Made by a program: the position numbers and the translations under genes
Part shown: positions 20,856-31,078 of the stretch, piece after piece
How positions within the stretch are numbered: position 1 is the stretch's first letter
Layout: the number at the start of each line of letters is the position of its first letter
DNA from: Prorocentrum cordatum
Taxonomy: Eukaryota > Sar > Dinophyceae > Prorocentrales > Prorocentraceae
Reading direction: 5' to 3'
Assembly: GCA_963575745.1 (NCBI GenBank)
Contig: CAUYUJ010016474.1
Span: forward strand, 1-47,500
DNA length: 47,500 nt
The notes under the pieces: generated by a model
Databases searched by the model: none
The model's input: only the letters and a program-made list of their open reading frames with translations
What the model was told of the DNA's origin: nothing

Positions 20856-21785
20856 CTAACGGCGGTGGCGGCGGTTGTGGTGTTGGCGGCGGCCGCAACG
20901 ACTACGATGACGACGTCGACAGCTACGCTGACGCTGGCGGCGAGGACACGAGCGGGCCTCCCAGTACTTCCGCTCTGCGGCGTCGTACACGTCTCCAAGG
21001 GTGCGGCTGCTGCCGCGGCCGTCCTGAGCGGCCTCGGCGAACTCCCGGGTCCAGATGTCTACAAAGTTCCCCAGCGCAGGCTCGAAACAGCCTGCGGTCA
21101 CCACGGTGAAGATCGGCCACTGCCGAGTGCCGAAGTAAGACCTGTAGCCAGGCTTCCGCATGAACTCCGCTGCGCCGCCGCTGAGGCAGAACTGGTGGAA
21201 CAGCACCAGTCGGCGGCGGGGTGCATGCACCAGGGCCTCGTGGTGCGCCTGGAAGAGCATCTGCGCGTAGAGCCGCCAGCGCCGCTTGGGCGCCCCCCAG
21301 TCCCACTCGGGGTGCGGGTCCACCTGCTCGAAGCCCCTGTAGGACACGGCGTCGTACAAATGGTCGTCGCCGGCGGGCGCCGGGTACGGGAAGTGCAGAT
21401 ACCACTCGTGCTGGCGCGCGCCGGCATGAGCCGGGTGGGCGTTGCCGTGAGACACCAGCAGGAGCAACAGGCTGCCGACGCCCCGCCGAGGCACCACCCT
21501 CCGAGACTGCCTCTCGCCCAGCGCACTCGCGTCGCCGCGCAGCACGTGGAGCACCGTGGCGGCGTTGACGTCTGGCCCGTCGTAGTCGGACCCGCCGTCG
21601 GCGAGCAGGCGAGCGCAGGCGCGCTCGGTCTCCAGCAGGCGGCCCCGCAACATCGGCAGCAGAGATGCGCGGCCGGCCAGCGCTGCGGCAGAGGTCTCGT
21701 CGGCGCTGGCACGGCGCAGCCAGCTCAGCGTTTCCTGGGGGGGGCAGGATGGTGCCTTGGACGGGCACGGCGTCCTTCTGCTCAT
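20856..21785 (-). CDS. Caspase-fold (peptidase C13/legumain-like) protein, internal exon
   Basis: C13-type cysteine peptidases use a His-Cys dyad: a hydrophobic strand ending in HG, then a second strand ending in C-x-SG. In the frame starting at ATG 21785 (309 codons), VNAATVLHVLRGD (73-85) resembles the family's pre-catalytic segment, LLLLLVSHG (106-114) supplies H113, and RLVLFHQFCLSGGA (192-205) supplies C200. TLGDVYDAAERKYWE (262-276) is a plausible family tail. The real exon is probably shorter than the frame. A CCCCCCCCAG acceptor precedes 21734, and an AG|GC donor follows E276 at 20958; the Arg/His-rich sequence after that is intronic. The first beta strand is missing and must be in an upstream exon that I could not find. 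Relatives could include PIG-K (GPI transamidase) or a metacaspase-like protein. Coding status is fairly secure; the family call is moderate. Confidence 0.6.
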   Translation of the reverse strand: MSRRTPCPSKAPSCPPQETLSWLRRASADETSAAALAGRASLLPMLRGRLLETERACARLLADGGSDYDGPDVNAATVLHVLRGDASALGERQSRRVVPRRGVGSLLLLLVSHGNAHPAHAGARQHEWYLHFPYPAPAGDDHLYDAVSYRGFEQVDPHPEWDWGAPKRRWRLYAQMLFQAHHEALVHAPRRRLVLFHQFCLSGGAAEFMRKPGYRSYFGTRQWPIFTVVTAGCFEPALGNFVDIWTREFAEAAQDGRGSSRTLGDVYDAAERKYWEARSCPRRQRQRSCRRRHRSRCGRRQHHNRRHRR

Positions 21786-22225
21786 GTCCGAGCTCCCTCA
21801 CTTCGTTCCACGGCCCATATTCTTCCCTAGGGAACTTCCGGTAAGGAGCGGAGCCATGCTTGAGGCTCTGGGAACACCCGGAGGTGAACGAAGAACGCCA
21901 CAGGAAAAGCAAGGGACGGACCTAACGGAACACCGAGCCCCTTCTGAAACGAAAGCGAACCTAGCCTCAAAGTTTCGGCTGTACATTCGAAGCATGACCA
22001 CAACAACGCGGGCCAAGTACACGAGCCCCTTCGCCCATGACCCCCCATGGTGATGGCCAAAACGAGTTAGCACTCCGAGGTGGAGAGCCCCGAACACGAA
22101 GAACAAAAGGGCACCCCTTCATGGCCAGGGCTGTTCTTTACCCTCGTGCCAGATGTGCGGCCTCTTCTCCCCCTCCCGCTAATTACCTCCCCCGCTCTTC
22201 GTCGCAGTCGACTCGGGTCACCTGA
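21786..22225. other. Spacer or intron upstream of the C13-like exon
   Basis: No repeat structure and no recognisable exon. Moderate GC. Likely intron or 5' flank of the minus-strand gene. Confidence 0.4.
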
Positions 22226-22231
22226 TTTCGA

Positions 22232-22366
22232 GCATTGCGCCCCGCGATGCGCGACGCGCGGTCATCTCTGCACCCTCGCGAGGCCACTTAGGCGAAGTGC
22301 AGCCCTCCAGCCTAGGCCGCGACGCGCAAATCGCGATTGCCTTCGCGCCCTTGGGGCGACCTACAG
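22232..22366 (+). repeat. Dispersed repeat family C, copy 2
   Basis: GCATTGCGCCCCGCGATGCG through to GGGGCGACCTACA aligns with 32364-32491 and more weakly with 13531-13675. A short hairpin (CCAGACT...AGTCTGG, 22373-22391) follows directly. Confidence 0.75.
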
Positions 22367-22609
22367 TCCCCCAGACTAAAAAGTCTGGACCGAAAAGGTC
22401 GCGCAAGAAGCGGTGTGCGTTTCCCGCTAAGCCGCGAGGCCACAACACACTGCTGCTGCATACACCAGCTTGCGACCATCTGGTGCATCCGCCGTCCTTT
22501 AAGCTTATACTGGGCATTCCGCCCAAACCATCCTCGGGGCACACTCTCTGGTTGCCTTTTACTGCGACGGCCGATTTTGTCAGGCCACCGGAATCTGGCG
22601 ACTTCGCAT

Positions 22610-22805
22610 GAGGCTTCCTCAATCAAACAAGCTTTCCGGCCTAATATCATACTGCCAGGCATACCGCTTTCGCTCGAGACTTCCTGAACATCGAATTTCT
22701 GGTCACCTTCCATGCCGCCAGACAATGACGATTCCGCTGAAGATTTGCTGAAGCCGCAATTTCTGGCCCTACTCCATGTCGCCGGCATGTGACGATTTCG
22801 TTTGA
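22610..22805 (+). repeat. Degenerate tandem repeat of about 65 bp, 3 units
   Basis: Related units near 22612, 22676 and 22740 share the order CTTCCTGAA/CTTCCTCAA/TTGCTGAA, then TTTCTGG, then a CATGCCG/CATGTCG block and GACGATT. Spacer sequence lies on both sides (22367-22609 shows nothing else). Confidence 0.5.
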
Positions 22806-23684
22806 GGACCGTTCGAGGATCGCGGAGCGATGGGAGATCGCGTATCCAGGACTCGAGGATCCAGGAACGATCAACGGTCGAATATAGAGGATCGATTGAA
22901 GAACGAATCTCGAGGGGGCGGTTACAGTCATCGTGCTACCATCAAGGGACGCCGAACAAAGCAAGCAAGGGGCTTTTCTGGCCACGGCGAGCCTCGGCCA
23001 CGAACAGGTTCCCCGACCTGGATCTGAGGAGCGGCCAGAACGCCAGAACTTCTCGTGATTGCCAAGTGGTTCTTCTCTTAGCGTCCTGGGTGCACTTCGT
23101 GAAGTGCCGATCCAGACTGAGGGGCGGCGCCGCAGGCGCCGCCAAAGGAGTACCACGCCGACCTAAGGAATCCGTGCGGGCCTCGGACAGATTTTGTCGA
23201 TGCCCGCTTGTCCTAGTTCGACCGTTGTCAGCGGCTGCGTATACACATTTAGCGAGGAGGGAGAGGAGGCGGAAGGAGGATCTGTGGCCTTCCTGATCGC
23301 TCGCGGTCCTCTGGTTCGCGCTCTCGCCTCGGCGCTACTTCCTCGAGCAGCCATCACACACATGCCTGGAGGGCGGTAACCTCTCGAGTACACTGTGCTT
23401 TCCCACACCGTGCTGTCGAACCCTGTATGTGGTCCTTACTTTTGGCACAGCAGGAGCAGCAGGCTTCTCACTGTTCCTGTCATCCCAGGGCCACTTTTGC
23501 TGCGGCAGGGCCATGCGATTCCCACCATTCCAGCGCTCCCAGGTTCATAACCCGTGGCAATCCGATGGGGCTTTCACCGTTGCAGCGGGGATCAACCATG
23601 GTAAAGGAGTACTTGGTCGCACTTAGGAAGATAGGCGTAGGCGGTGAGGGTACATTGAAGCATCAAAGGTGTGCTGGCTTTGCT

Positions 23685-23716
<32 letters not shown>

Positions 23717-24428
23717 GCTGCTGCTGCTCCTCCGCGTCTTTATAAAGTTCCAGAATGGGGCCGGATTTGAGCGCGAGGCGCTTGCATGCCACCGCGCAGC
23801 CTGGGTCACGACGTTGTTACGCAATGCATCAACCGTCACCTTTTCTAGGCACATGGACACACTTCTGGTTCGAGGCCCTCGCCGCGTCTTTCTGAAACGA
23901 TTCCAACAACCCAAGGCCTCTGGAATTAAGGGGCATGTTCGTGATATTCAAGCTATTGTAGTTAACCTCTGGAGCACCGAGACTGCCCAGACATGCCTCC
24001 GACAACTGCTGCCAAGGACGCCCTGCGCCGGAAATCCGCCGATCCCCGCTTTTTCCAGGGGTGGGGAGAGCGCGTGGGATGCTTGGCCGTCCCTCTCGAG
24101 GAGGGGGGCGAGGAGGGGGCGAGGAGGAGGGGGCGAGGAAGGGGGGGGTGCGGGCGAGGAGAGGGGGGGTCGGCGGACCGAGCGCATCGCCAACCGCAGC
24201 AAAGGCAGCAAGGCCGAGTGCGGTAGGGTCGCGCGGCGTCGGCGCGCGCAGAGGTTTTTGACACCGCGTCGATCGTTCAACCTTGCATCGATCGCGGCCC
24301 CGATCCTTTAAGGTTGAATCCCGTCGGGTCCTGCGGCGTTGCCGTGTCTCTCGGTGCTTCCGCATCGCTCTATCGTGCGGAATTCAACCCTGAACGCCTT
24401 CGCCGGCGTCGCCGGCGTGCGATCGCCG
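22806..24428. other. Mostly unique region with a CTG run; no secure gene
   Basis: Lower GC than most of the window. 23687-23730 is a CTG/CTC microsatellite. A plus-strand frame 23427-24311 (294 codons) spans it, encoding a leucine run then about 110 non-repetitive residues (including NASTVTFSRHMDTLLVRGPR). I recognise no family, and the Arg/Gly-rich tail is compositional (24090-24180 is GGA-rich). The non-repetitive centre could be an exon; I would not call it one without transcript data. Confidence 0.3.
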
Positions 24429-24990
24429 CAGGAACCTATCGTAGGAGGAGGAGGAGGAAGAGGAGGAGGAGGAGGAGGAGGAGGAGGAGGAGGAGGAGTA
24501 GGAGGAGGAGGAGTGAGGAGGATGAGGAGGCTGGCTCCTGCAACTGGGCGATCACGATGATACGCTCCCGCCCGAAGAGGTCCCGCAGCCGAGCGTACGT
24601 CTCGCCCACCCAGTGCAGGGAGCAGTGCCCAGCCAGGAACGGCCTTGGACAGCCCCTGCCCTCTCCCCCCCTTGGGGGGGCGCGTGCTAGGACGAGGCGG
24701 GAGGGAGAAAGGAGGAGGAGGAGGAGGACGAGCAGGAGGAGGAGGAGAAGGAGGAGGACGAGCAGGAGGAGGATGATGATGATGAGGAGGAGGAGGAAGA
24801 GGAGGAGGAGGATAATGAGGAGGAGGACGAGGGCGAGGATGATGATGAGGAGGAGGATGAGGGAGGAGGAGTAGGAGCGGTAGTAGTTCCGAAATGAAGG
24901 GCTGGAGGAGGAGGATGATGATGATGATGAGGAGGAGGAGGTGGAGCAGAAAGAACGAGATGAGGGGGAGGATGATGGGAGGAGGGAAGT
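24429..24990 (+). repeat. GGA/GAG and GAT microsatellite block
   Basis: 24429-24530 and 24700-24960 are GGA/GAG with GAT interspersed, separated by a short unique stretch (24531-24699). Long minus-strand Pro/Ser/Leu frames here are artefacts. Confidence 0.9.
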
Positions 24991-26009
24991 GGCACCTGAG
25001 CCCTGGTGTCCCTGATCTCCGTTTCATCTGTCCCTCCTCCACCTCCTCCCCCTCTTGTCTGTCCTCCTTCTCCCTCCCCTTCCTGTTGTCAGTACCACTG
25101 TCAGCGGGTTGTAGAATCGCCCCAATCACCCAAAGCAGAATGGACGATGTTGCGGTAAAAGCAGCAATGGGCACGTTTGCACTTCCTTGTCCTTCGTTGC
25201 GCAAGCGACGGCTTGGCCTGGAACTCCCCAGAGCGACAAACCTCCGATCTCCTCTTCCGCCGCTTGGGAAGGTTCGGCGGGGGGCAGCAGCACTTCTGGG
25301 GCGGCGCTGCCGGCCCTCACTACCGTGGGCATGCTGTGGGGAGCTCGACGCAGACGTGCAGGGATGTGATCGAGTCTCTCTCTCTCTCTTGTTCTGTCCT
25401 GGCAGGCTTGGCTGTGATGTGTGGAGCCCCGTGGGCAACTCACCTGCCTGGCGCCCTTGCTCCTCCTGCTGAGCCGGGTCGGGCCCACTCTGGGGCCAGC
25501 ACACGGGCGTCAGGGTGTGTGTGGTGCAACCTGTGTGTTGCAGTCTACGACGTGCCATCGGTGTGGTACAACCTGCCGTCGCTCGGACGCCCATGCCCCG
25601 TGTGCAGTCTTCGGGCTTCGCGCGAGCTCTCCCCCGCAAGATGGCCCGAGATGCGCCTCGATGGCCCGCGCCGAGAGAGCAAGCACACGCCCGAGCGATG
25701 CCAAGACGAGGGCGACGAGGCGACCAGCGGCCACCGGGCGAACGCCGGGCACACCTGGCCGAGGCGCGAGGCGGCGACGGGCAGCCACTGGAGGAACAAA
25801 AAAAACCCTGCACGCCCAGCTACGGCAAGTTCGCGTCGTGTCGACCCCGGCATTGGTTCCTGACCCCGCGGGGGTCGTTCCGCCTCGAACGATCGGCCGC
25901 TTCCGAGACGCCCGATCGTTCCACGTCGACTGATTTTGGGCCTCCCGCGGCGTTCCACGTGGAGCGCCGGCGGCGGGGTCGCCGCCGGTCGACACGACGC
26001 GAACCGCAG
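24991..26009. other. Spacer with possible splice acceptor and a repeated GC-rich block
   Basis: 25374-25403 is a (TC)n tract followed by TTGTTCTGTCCTGGCAG, a good plus-strand acceptor shape, but the sequence after it encodes nothing I recognise. The block around 25735-25835 (CGGCCACCGGGCGAACGCCG, GGCACACCTGGCC) recurs at about 26270-26330. The two blocks flank the family B element at 26010. Confidence 0.45.
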
Positions 26010-26163
26010 GTCGGGCCTGTCCCCCTACAGGGGGATTTTGGACGAAAAATTGAAAATGCCCCACAAATTTTGAAATATACTCAAAAATAATCAAAACATC
26101 GTCCCCAGACTGATTATTAAACCTACTTTTGAATACTTCCCCCTGCAGAGGGATACGCCCGAC
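26010..26163. mobile_element. TIR element family B, copy 2 (reverse orientation)
   Basis: The left end GTCGGGCCTGTCCCCCTACA and the right end read inward, GTCGGGCGTATCCCTCTGCA, are inverted repeats. The interior is AT-rich. Reverse-complemented, it matches copy 1 at GTCTGGGGACGAT and GGGGCATTTTCA...TCGTCC, but lacks copy 1's long T-rich insert. The flanks are degraded (CGCAG / TTCA), so it is older or its target duplication has decayed. Confidence 0.8.
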
Positions 26164-26695
26164 TTCACGCGAAGCTGCCGAGGCACGAGGCGGCGACGAG
26201 CAGCCTCAGGACGAAGACCCTGCGCGCCCAGCCAGCGCACGGGGCGGCGGCGAGGCGGCGGCCTGCGGCCACCAGGCGAACTCCGGGGCACACCCGGCCA
26301 GCGAGCGAGGGGCGGCCACTGGGCGAAGCCTCGAAGCACGGAGCCGAGGCCGTGGAGGCCGAAGATGAGAGCTCCCAGGCTCTGTTTGTGAGGAATGCGT
26401 TGGCGCCCAAGGTGCCGAGTTCCAACAGGCTCTGCTCGGGCGCGGCTCGATACTCAGCAGGAGCTGTCCTGCGAACGTGGCCGGAGCTCGGCCCCATCTC
26501 GTGCGGTGGAAGGGGAACGGATGACGGGAGGACGAGGGAGTGGGCAGTATAGCAGGCTCACCGTAGCTCGGACTCCGGCGGTCGTAGGTTCATGCCCACG
26601 AGCTCAAGGCTTCCGTTGGAATGCAGCGGCTGCATCGGTTTGCGAGTGCTGGGGAGGACGAGTCGCACTCAGACTCGACGCAGGGAAGCCAACCA
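26164..26695. other. GC-rich spacer
   Basis: 26166-26330 carries the partner of the 25735-25835 block (CGGCCACCAGGCGAACTCCG, GGGCACACCCGGCC). The rest shows no recognisable gene. Confidence 0.4.
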
Positions 26696-27010
26696 CCATC
26701 CTCCTCCTCCTCCTCCTTCTCCTCCTCCTCCTCCTCCTCCTCCTCCTCCTCCTCCTCCTCCTCCTCCTCCTCCTCCTCTCGTCGCCGTCGCCGCCACCGT
26801 CGCCGTCGCCGCCACTGTCGCCGCCGCCGCCGCCACCGTCGCCGTCACTGTCACCGCCGCCGCCGCCGCCGTCACCGTCGCCGTGGCCGTCGCCGTCGTC
26901 GTCGTCGTCCTCCTCCTTATGTCACTCTTCCCGTTCTCGTCCTCGTCCTCGTCGTCGACTTCGTCGTCAACTTTATCGTAATCGTCTTCGTCGTCCTCCT
27001 CCTCGTACTC
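26696..27010. repeat. CTC then GCC/GTC microsatellite
   Basis: 26698-26780 is CTC, then a GCC/GTC/ACC mixture to about 26910, then GTC/CTC-rich to 27005. Ser/Arg/Val/Ala frames through it are spurious. 27011-27419 after it is unremarkable unique sequence. Confidence 0.9.
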
Positions 27011-27419
27011 ATGTTCCCCCTGTCCCTGCCCCTCTCCCGGAGACGTCTCTGGAAGTCTCTTGAGGTCGCCGCTTCACGAGCATAGTTGAATAATATATCC
27101 TATGCTTTGCTATGCTGCATGCTCTAGCGCGGTCCCTGCATTTCGACCGAGACTTCCCCTCAACGCTCGTCATCCTCCCCGGGCCTAGTTGAACCTTCTG
27201 TGCCCACCTTGAACTTTCTGTGACTTGCAGGAGTCTCTTGGAGCCGCCTGGGGCATCTGAGCGCTCCAATCACCTCCTGGTTCTCCAAGGGCTTCCTGGC
27301 GGCCTCCTTGGGCCTCCGTGGGCTTCTTCTCTTCCTCGTCCCCCCCCTCCCCACCTCCTCCTTCTGCTGTTCTTCCATCGCTTGTCTTTATAGATCACTC
27401 ATCCCTGTCGCACCGCGAA

Positions 27420-28085
27420 GGGCCGGTCGAAAGGGCGGCCCGGGCGTGTCGCCTGAGACTTCCCCACCATTTATGACCCTGATGCTTAAAACTTGACAGC
27501 CGTTTCACAGATGGAGGCCGGATCGCATCCAAATTGTGAGTCTCGCCTTAGCGCCGCGCACATTCGTTTTAAGCACTTGCAACAGTTTGACGAATTGAGG
27601 GCGGGTCGTTTTCAAAATGTGGCTCTCGCTTTTGGTGCCGCGCACATTCGTTTACAACACATTGCAAGTGCGTCGCGGATTGAGGGCGGGCCGTTTTCAG
27701 AATGTGGCTCTCGCCTCAAAGACGCGCACATTCGTTTTAAACAGTTGCCAGAGTTTTATGGACTGAAGGCGGGCACTTTTCAAATGTGGCTCTCGCTGTA
27801 ACGCCGCGCACATTCGCTTTGAACACTTGCAAGAATTCACGAACTGAGGGCGGGCTGTTTTCGAAATGCGGTTCTCGCCGTAGAGCCGCGCACATTCGTA
27901 GTAAACATGTGCGAAAGTTTCGCGGATTGAGCGCGGTTCCTTTTCAAAATGTGGCTCTCGCCCTCGCGCCGTGCACATTCGTTTTAAACAGTTGCGAGAG
28001 TTTCACAGATTGAGGGCGATTCCTTTTCACAAAGTGCCTCTCGCCTTACCGCGCGCGCATTCCTTTTAAACATTTGTAAACACTT
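27420..28085 (+). repeat. Satellite family D, array 1 (about 7 units of 83 bp) with conserved left flank
   Basis: Units share GAGGGCGGG, TTTTCAAAATGTGGCTCTCGC, GCCGCGCACATTCGTTTTAA and CTTGCAAGAGTTT-like blocks. CATTCGTTTT-type landmarks fall near 27567, 27650, 27733, 27816, 27899, 27982 and 28064, about 83 bp apart. The flank 27443-27470 (CGCCTGAGACTTCC) recurs beyond the distal end of the mirror array at 36830-36860. Each unit looks like the reverse complement of units in 35485-36810. Confidence 0.9.
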
Positions 28086-28159
28086 CGTTGGTTTTCATTC
28101 CCCACATCCAAAGTGGGGTTCTTGTTTTCTCTGCACACCCCGCGCAGGAACACTCACCC

Positions 28160-28310
28160 CACCCCCTCTCCTCTTCTGCCTTCGCACACTCACTCACTCA
28201 CTCACTCATCATCATCACCACTCACTCACACTCACACTCACTCACACTCTCTCATCATCAACATCAGCATCATCACTCGCGCTCTCTCACACGCTCAGTC
28301 ACTCACATAC

Positions 28311-28363
<53 letters not shown>

Positions 28364-28380
28364 GCATCATGTCACACGCT
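28160..28380 (+). repeat. CACT and CAT microsatellites
   Basis: Runs of ACTC/CACT and TCA/CAT, with a pure (CAT) run at about 28312-28364. No gene. Confidence 0.9.
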
Positions 28381-28393
28381 CACTCATCGGAGG

Positions 28394-28710
28394 GAGGAAG
28401 TCTCAGGCGGGAGTTCGTCTGTGAGTGAATTGTGAGGAAGTCTCAGGCGGGAGCCCCCTCCCTATGGGGCCCGCAGATCATGTTGGTAATCCGAGCGGGT
28501 CATCCAAACCCTGTAACTGTCGTCACTTTTGGGCTCCTCAAGCTTGAGTACGGAGGAAGTCTCAGGCGGGAGCCTCGTCTGTGAGTGAATTGCGAGGAAG
28601 TCACAGGCGGGAACCCCTCCCTATGGGGCCCGCGCTTCATGTTGGTAATCCGAGCGGGTCATCCAAACCCTGTAACTGTCGTCACTTTTGGGCTCTCGCG
28701 CTGCCAGAAC
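28394..28710 (+). repeat. 159-bp tandem duplication carrying GAGGAAGTCTCAGGCG motifs
   Basis: The unit starting at 28394 recurs at 28553. Each holds GAGGAAGTCTCAGGCGGGAG, GTCTGTGAGTGAATTG, a second GAGGAAGTC(T/A)CAGGCG, then GTTGGTAATCCGAGCGGGTC and CTGTCGTCACTTTTGGGCTC. GAGGAAGTCTCAGGCG is the reverse complement of the CGCCTGAGACTTCC motif at 27450, so the satellite D array lies between inverted copies of it. Confidence 0.9.
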
Positions 28711-28712
28711 GC

Positions 28713-28950
28713 CATTCCCGGGCCACATTGTGCATGCCCGGAGCCAACTGTAGGCCACTTCGTGTTCTTCGTGTTCCCAGAACACCATTCCCGGGCCACA
28801 TTTTGAAACCCCGGAGCCAACTGTAGGCCACTTCGTGTTCTTCCTGTTCCCAGAACACCATTCCCGGGCCACATTCTGGATGTCCGGAGCCAACTGTAGG
28901 CCACTTTGTGTTCGTCGTGTTCCCAGAGCGTCATTCCCGGGCCACATTTG
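28713..28950 (+). repeat. 73-bp tandem repeat, just over 3 units
   Basis: CATTCCCGGGCCACATT recurs at 28713, 28786, 28859 and 28932, each followed by GGAGCCAACTGTAGGCCACT in the first three. Confidence 0.95.
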
Positions 28951-29249
28951 CGAATTTCGAATCCGAGGAGGGTCCTCGGAATTCGTATGCCTGTCGTCAC
29001 TTTTGGGTCCCCGCGGCCTGAGTATGGCTGTCATGGGCCTGCTTGCTCCAAAGGGCGACTGAGGAGCTGACGACGACGACGACGAGACAGCGGCCGGGCG
29101 CAGGGGTAACCTCTTGTGCCCGCGCCAGGGCGAGAAGAAATATACGCAGAAGAGACAGTCAGGACGCCTCACCAACCACGAGGACGACGGTGAGCGCTTT
29201 TTCCAGATTCGCCCAGAGGATTCTCATGTGGGGTCCTTCCGTCGGAGTA

Positions 29250-29562
29250 ATGGTGTAACGTGCCAGAACTGGCGCTTGGAGTGGGCGCAACAGTTACGCC
29301 GATTCGCGGTGTGAAGTTCCAGGAATGGCGTTCTGGCACGATTCAGGATCGCCAAGACGTAACAGTCAGGTTCGCTCGTGGCTTTGAAATCCTGAGAATG
29401 AGAATGGTGTTTTGGCGCGCTTCGAGATGTTCACACGGCTGTGCCCCGACGGCGCAATCCCCCTAGTGGACATGACCCTTTGTATAGGGGCCTATGAAGA
29501 GGGATCCTGGAGGGAGGGTGCATCTCAACATCGCTGATGAGTCTCGGGCTTACACTGGTCCT
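29250..29562 (+). repeat. Dispersed repeat family E, copy 1
   Basis: Matches the reverse complement of 35165-35480 in order: GGGCGCAACAGTTA, TCTGGCACGATTC, AGTCAGGTT, GGGGCCTATGAAGAGGGA, GGAGGGAGGGT, CAACATCG and TACACTGGTC. Both copies end at a CTC/GAG microsatellite. On the minus strand the other copy has an open frame across this region, whereas this copy is frame-broken. Coding origin is possible, but I recognise no domain. Confidence 0.85.
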
Positions 29563-29721
29563 CCTCCTCCTCCTCCTCCTCCTCGTGCTCCACCCCCCTC
29601 CTCCCTTCTCCTCCTCCAAGCGCCAGCTGGCACGAGCCGCCGCTCTGCGCCAGCCAGCGCCATCGGCGCTTCCCCGCGCCGCCTCCCCGCTCTCCCCTGC
29701 TCCCGTCCCCTCGGCCGCGCT

Positions 29722-30723
29722 ATGGAGGCGCCTCCCGCGGCCACCGCAAGCCGCCGCAGGCCGCCGCGGAAGGCTGCCGCGCGTCGCGCGCAGTACACGA
29801 GGGCCGAGGCGCGCGCGTCAGAACACCTTCTGCGCGCCTTCGTAGCCCTCACCAGCCATCGTGGCCGCCAGCCATCGCAGCTGGCCCAGGCGGTGGCCTC
29901 GGCGCTGGCGGCGGCGCCAACGCCCTCTGCGCAGCGGGGCGCAGCGGCCTCTCCCTCTCCGGATGCTGTCGCTCCCAGTGCCCATGGAGGCGACGCGGCG
30001 GCTGCAGTCCCCTCGTCTCCGCTGGCAGCGGGACCAGCGGCCATGGCTGCCGAGGCGGGCTTTCCAGTCCACGGGGTTCTCGGTCAGCGGCTGGCGGCAG
30101 CGGGCGACGACGTGGTGGTCCCGGAGGGCGAGTTCACCTCCCCCTCTGCCCCCCCCTCTGCACGGCCTCCTTTTCTTCCCCGCGGCACCCCAATCCCAGG
30201 CTTTCCGCCTAGGACGCGGGCGGAGGCTGATCCAGGCCCCAGCCCTGCCACTGCTCTAGGCCTCGCGCAGGGCTTATGCCCGCCACCATTTTTTCGGCAA
30301 GTCTCTGTACCTTCACGGCCGTCAAAGCCAGTACCACTCCCAGTACGCCCTGCAGCGCCAGCGCCGCCAGCACCTTCACGACCGACAGGGCCGGTGCCAG
30401 TACCCTCGCGCCAGCCAGAAGCAGTGCCAGTGTCAGCGCCGTCGCCAGTGCAGCCATCATGTACGCCACCGGGGATCACAGCAGCGGAGGCGAGGGCCTG
30501 CCGCGCTGTGCTGTCAGCCTCGAGTAATCTGTTCGCGGCCCCGCAGCAGTCACAGGCAGACCCAGTGCCAGGGGCGCAGCTGCCGAGCCCCACTGTGCAG
30601 AGTCCGCCACGCCACGACGACTCTAGGCCCTTTTTCACCTGTACCCCAGCACGTGCCGCCTTGGATGCAGCGGCCGCAGCGCGGCGCGCTGCCGCATCTG
30701 CCGCGCACCAGTCTCCGCCATAG
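29722..30723 (+). CDS. Hypothetical Ala/Pro-rich protein (possibly retroelement-derived)
   Basis: Unrecognised. From ATG 29722 the frame runs 333 codons to a stop at 30723. It is open upstream to 29494, but that part is family E repeat plus CTC triplets, so I prefer the internal ATG. The N-terminal 30 residues are Arg-rich basic (SRRRPPRKAAARRAQYTRAE), followed by a helix-like HLLRAFVALTSHRGRQPSQL segment ending in AVASALAAA. After that comes about 240 residues of Ala/Pro/Ser low complexity, with PVP and RPxxPVP repeats in the middle. It has no transmembrane segment or catalytic motif. A basic, helical N-terminus and disordered Pro-rich body could fit a retroelement ORF1 or an RNA-binding protein. 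GC-rich composition alone could keep the frame open, so treat it as a weak candidate. Confidence 0.3.
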   Translation: MEAPPAATASRRRPPRKAAARRAQYTRAEARASEHLLRAFVALTSHRGRQPSQLAQAVASALAAAPTPSAQRGAAASPSPDAVAPSAHGGDAAAAVPSSPLAAGPAAMAAEAGFPVHGVLGQRLAAAGDDVVVPEGEFTSPSAPPSARPPFLPRGTPIPGFPPRTRAEADPGPSPATALGLAQGLCPPPFFRQVSVPSRPSKPVPLPVRPAAPAPPAPSRPTGPVPVPSRQPEAVPVSAPSPVQPSCTPPGITAAEARACRAVLSASSNLFAAPQQSQADPVPGAQLPSPTVQSPPRHDDSRPFFTCTPARAALDAAAAARRAAASAAHQSPP

Positions 30724-30879
30724 GCGGCTCGAGTCACCAGCCATCCTCCAGAGCTCAGCCAGTTTTTCCCGCCGAAGGCGGAAAGCCAGAGCACGGAGGG
30801 GGATGGGCAGGTATGGCAGTTTTTTGCGGCAGGTCTGGCTGCCCTCTCTGGCCTTCGCGCACAGCTACTCTGCACAGCT

Positions 30880-30970
30880 CGGCCTCTCCTGAAAGACGGG
30901 GTGGAGCCCACATGGGAGGGGTCGGCCACGCCCTCCTGAAAGACGGGGTCGAGCCCACATGGGAGGGTGT
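30880..30970 (+). repeat. 47-bp direct duplication
   Basis: CTGAAAGACGGGGTGGAGCC and CTGAAAGACGGGGTCGAGCC, each followed by CACATGGGAGGG, occur back to back. Confidence 0.85.
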
Positions 30971-31078
30971 GGTGCCAGCGCCAACTGGCTTCGGCTCAAT
31001 ACGCACAGCGCAATTCGCAGACTCGCCGCGGCTGAGTCAAGGCTGCGGCAAGCATATATGCCTCGTGGGAGGACCGCG

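Noticed and set aside
14327-20898. Very long open frames through the GAC array (up to about 1800 codons, Arg/Ser/Asp/Thr/Val-rich)
   Set aside because: The triplets contain no stop codons in any register, every frame is open on both strands, and there is no non-repetitive domain. This is satellite composition, not protein.
23427-24311. 294-codon plus frame with a leucine run
   Set aside because: The leucine run is a CTG microsatellite, the tail is GGA-derived, and the non-repetitive centre matches nothing I know. Not listed as a gene.
25374-25410. (TC)n then CTGTCCTGGCAG as a plus-strand splice acceptor
   Set aside because: Good shape, but the following sequence has no recognisable coding content and all supported genes are on the minus strand; kept only as a remark in the spacer entry.
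24308-25813. 501-codon minus frame
   Set aside because: More than half is microsatellite (Pro/His/Leu/Ser) and the rest has no domain.
28312-28364. Short regular repeats in the window as possible CRISPR arrays
   Set aside because: All are contiguous tandem repeats without unique equal-length spacers, in a eukaryotic context.
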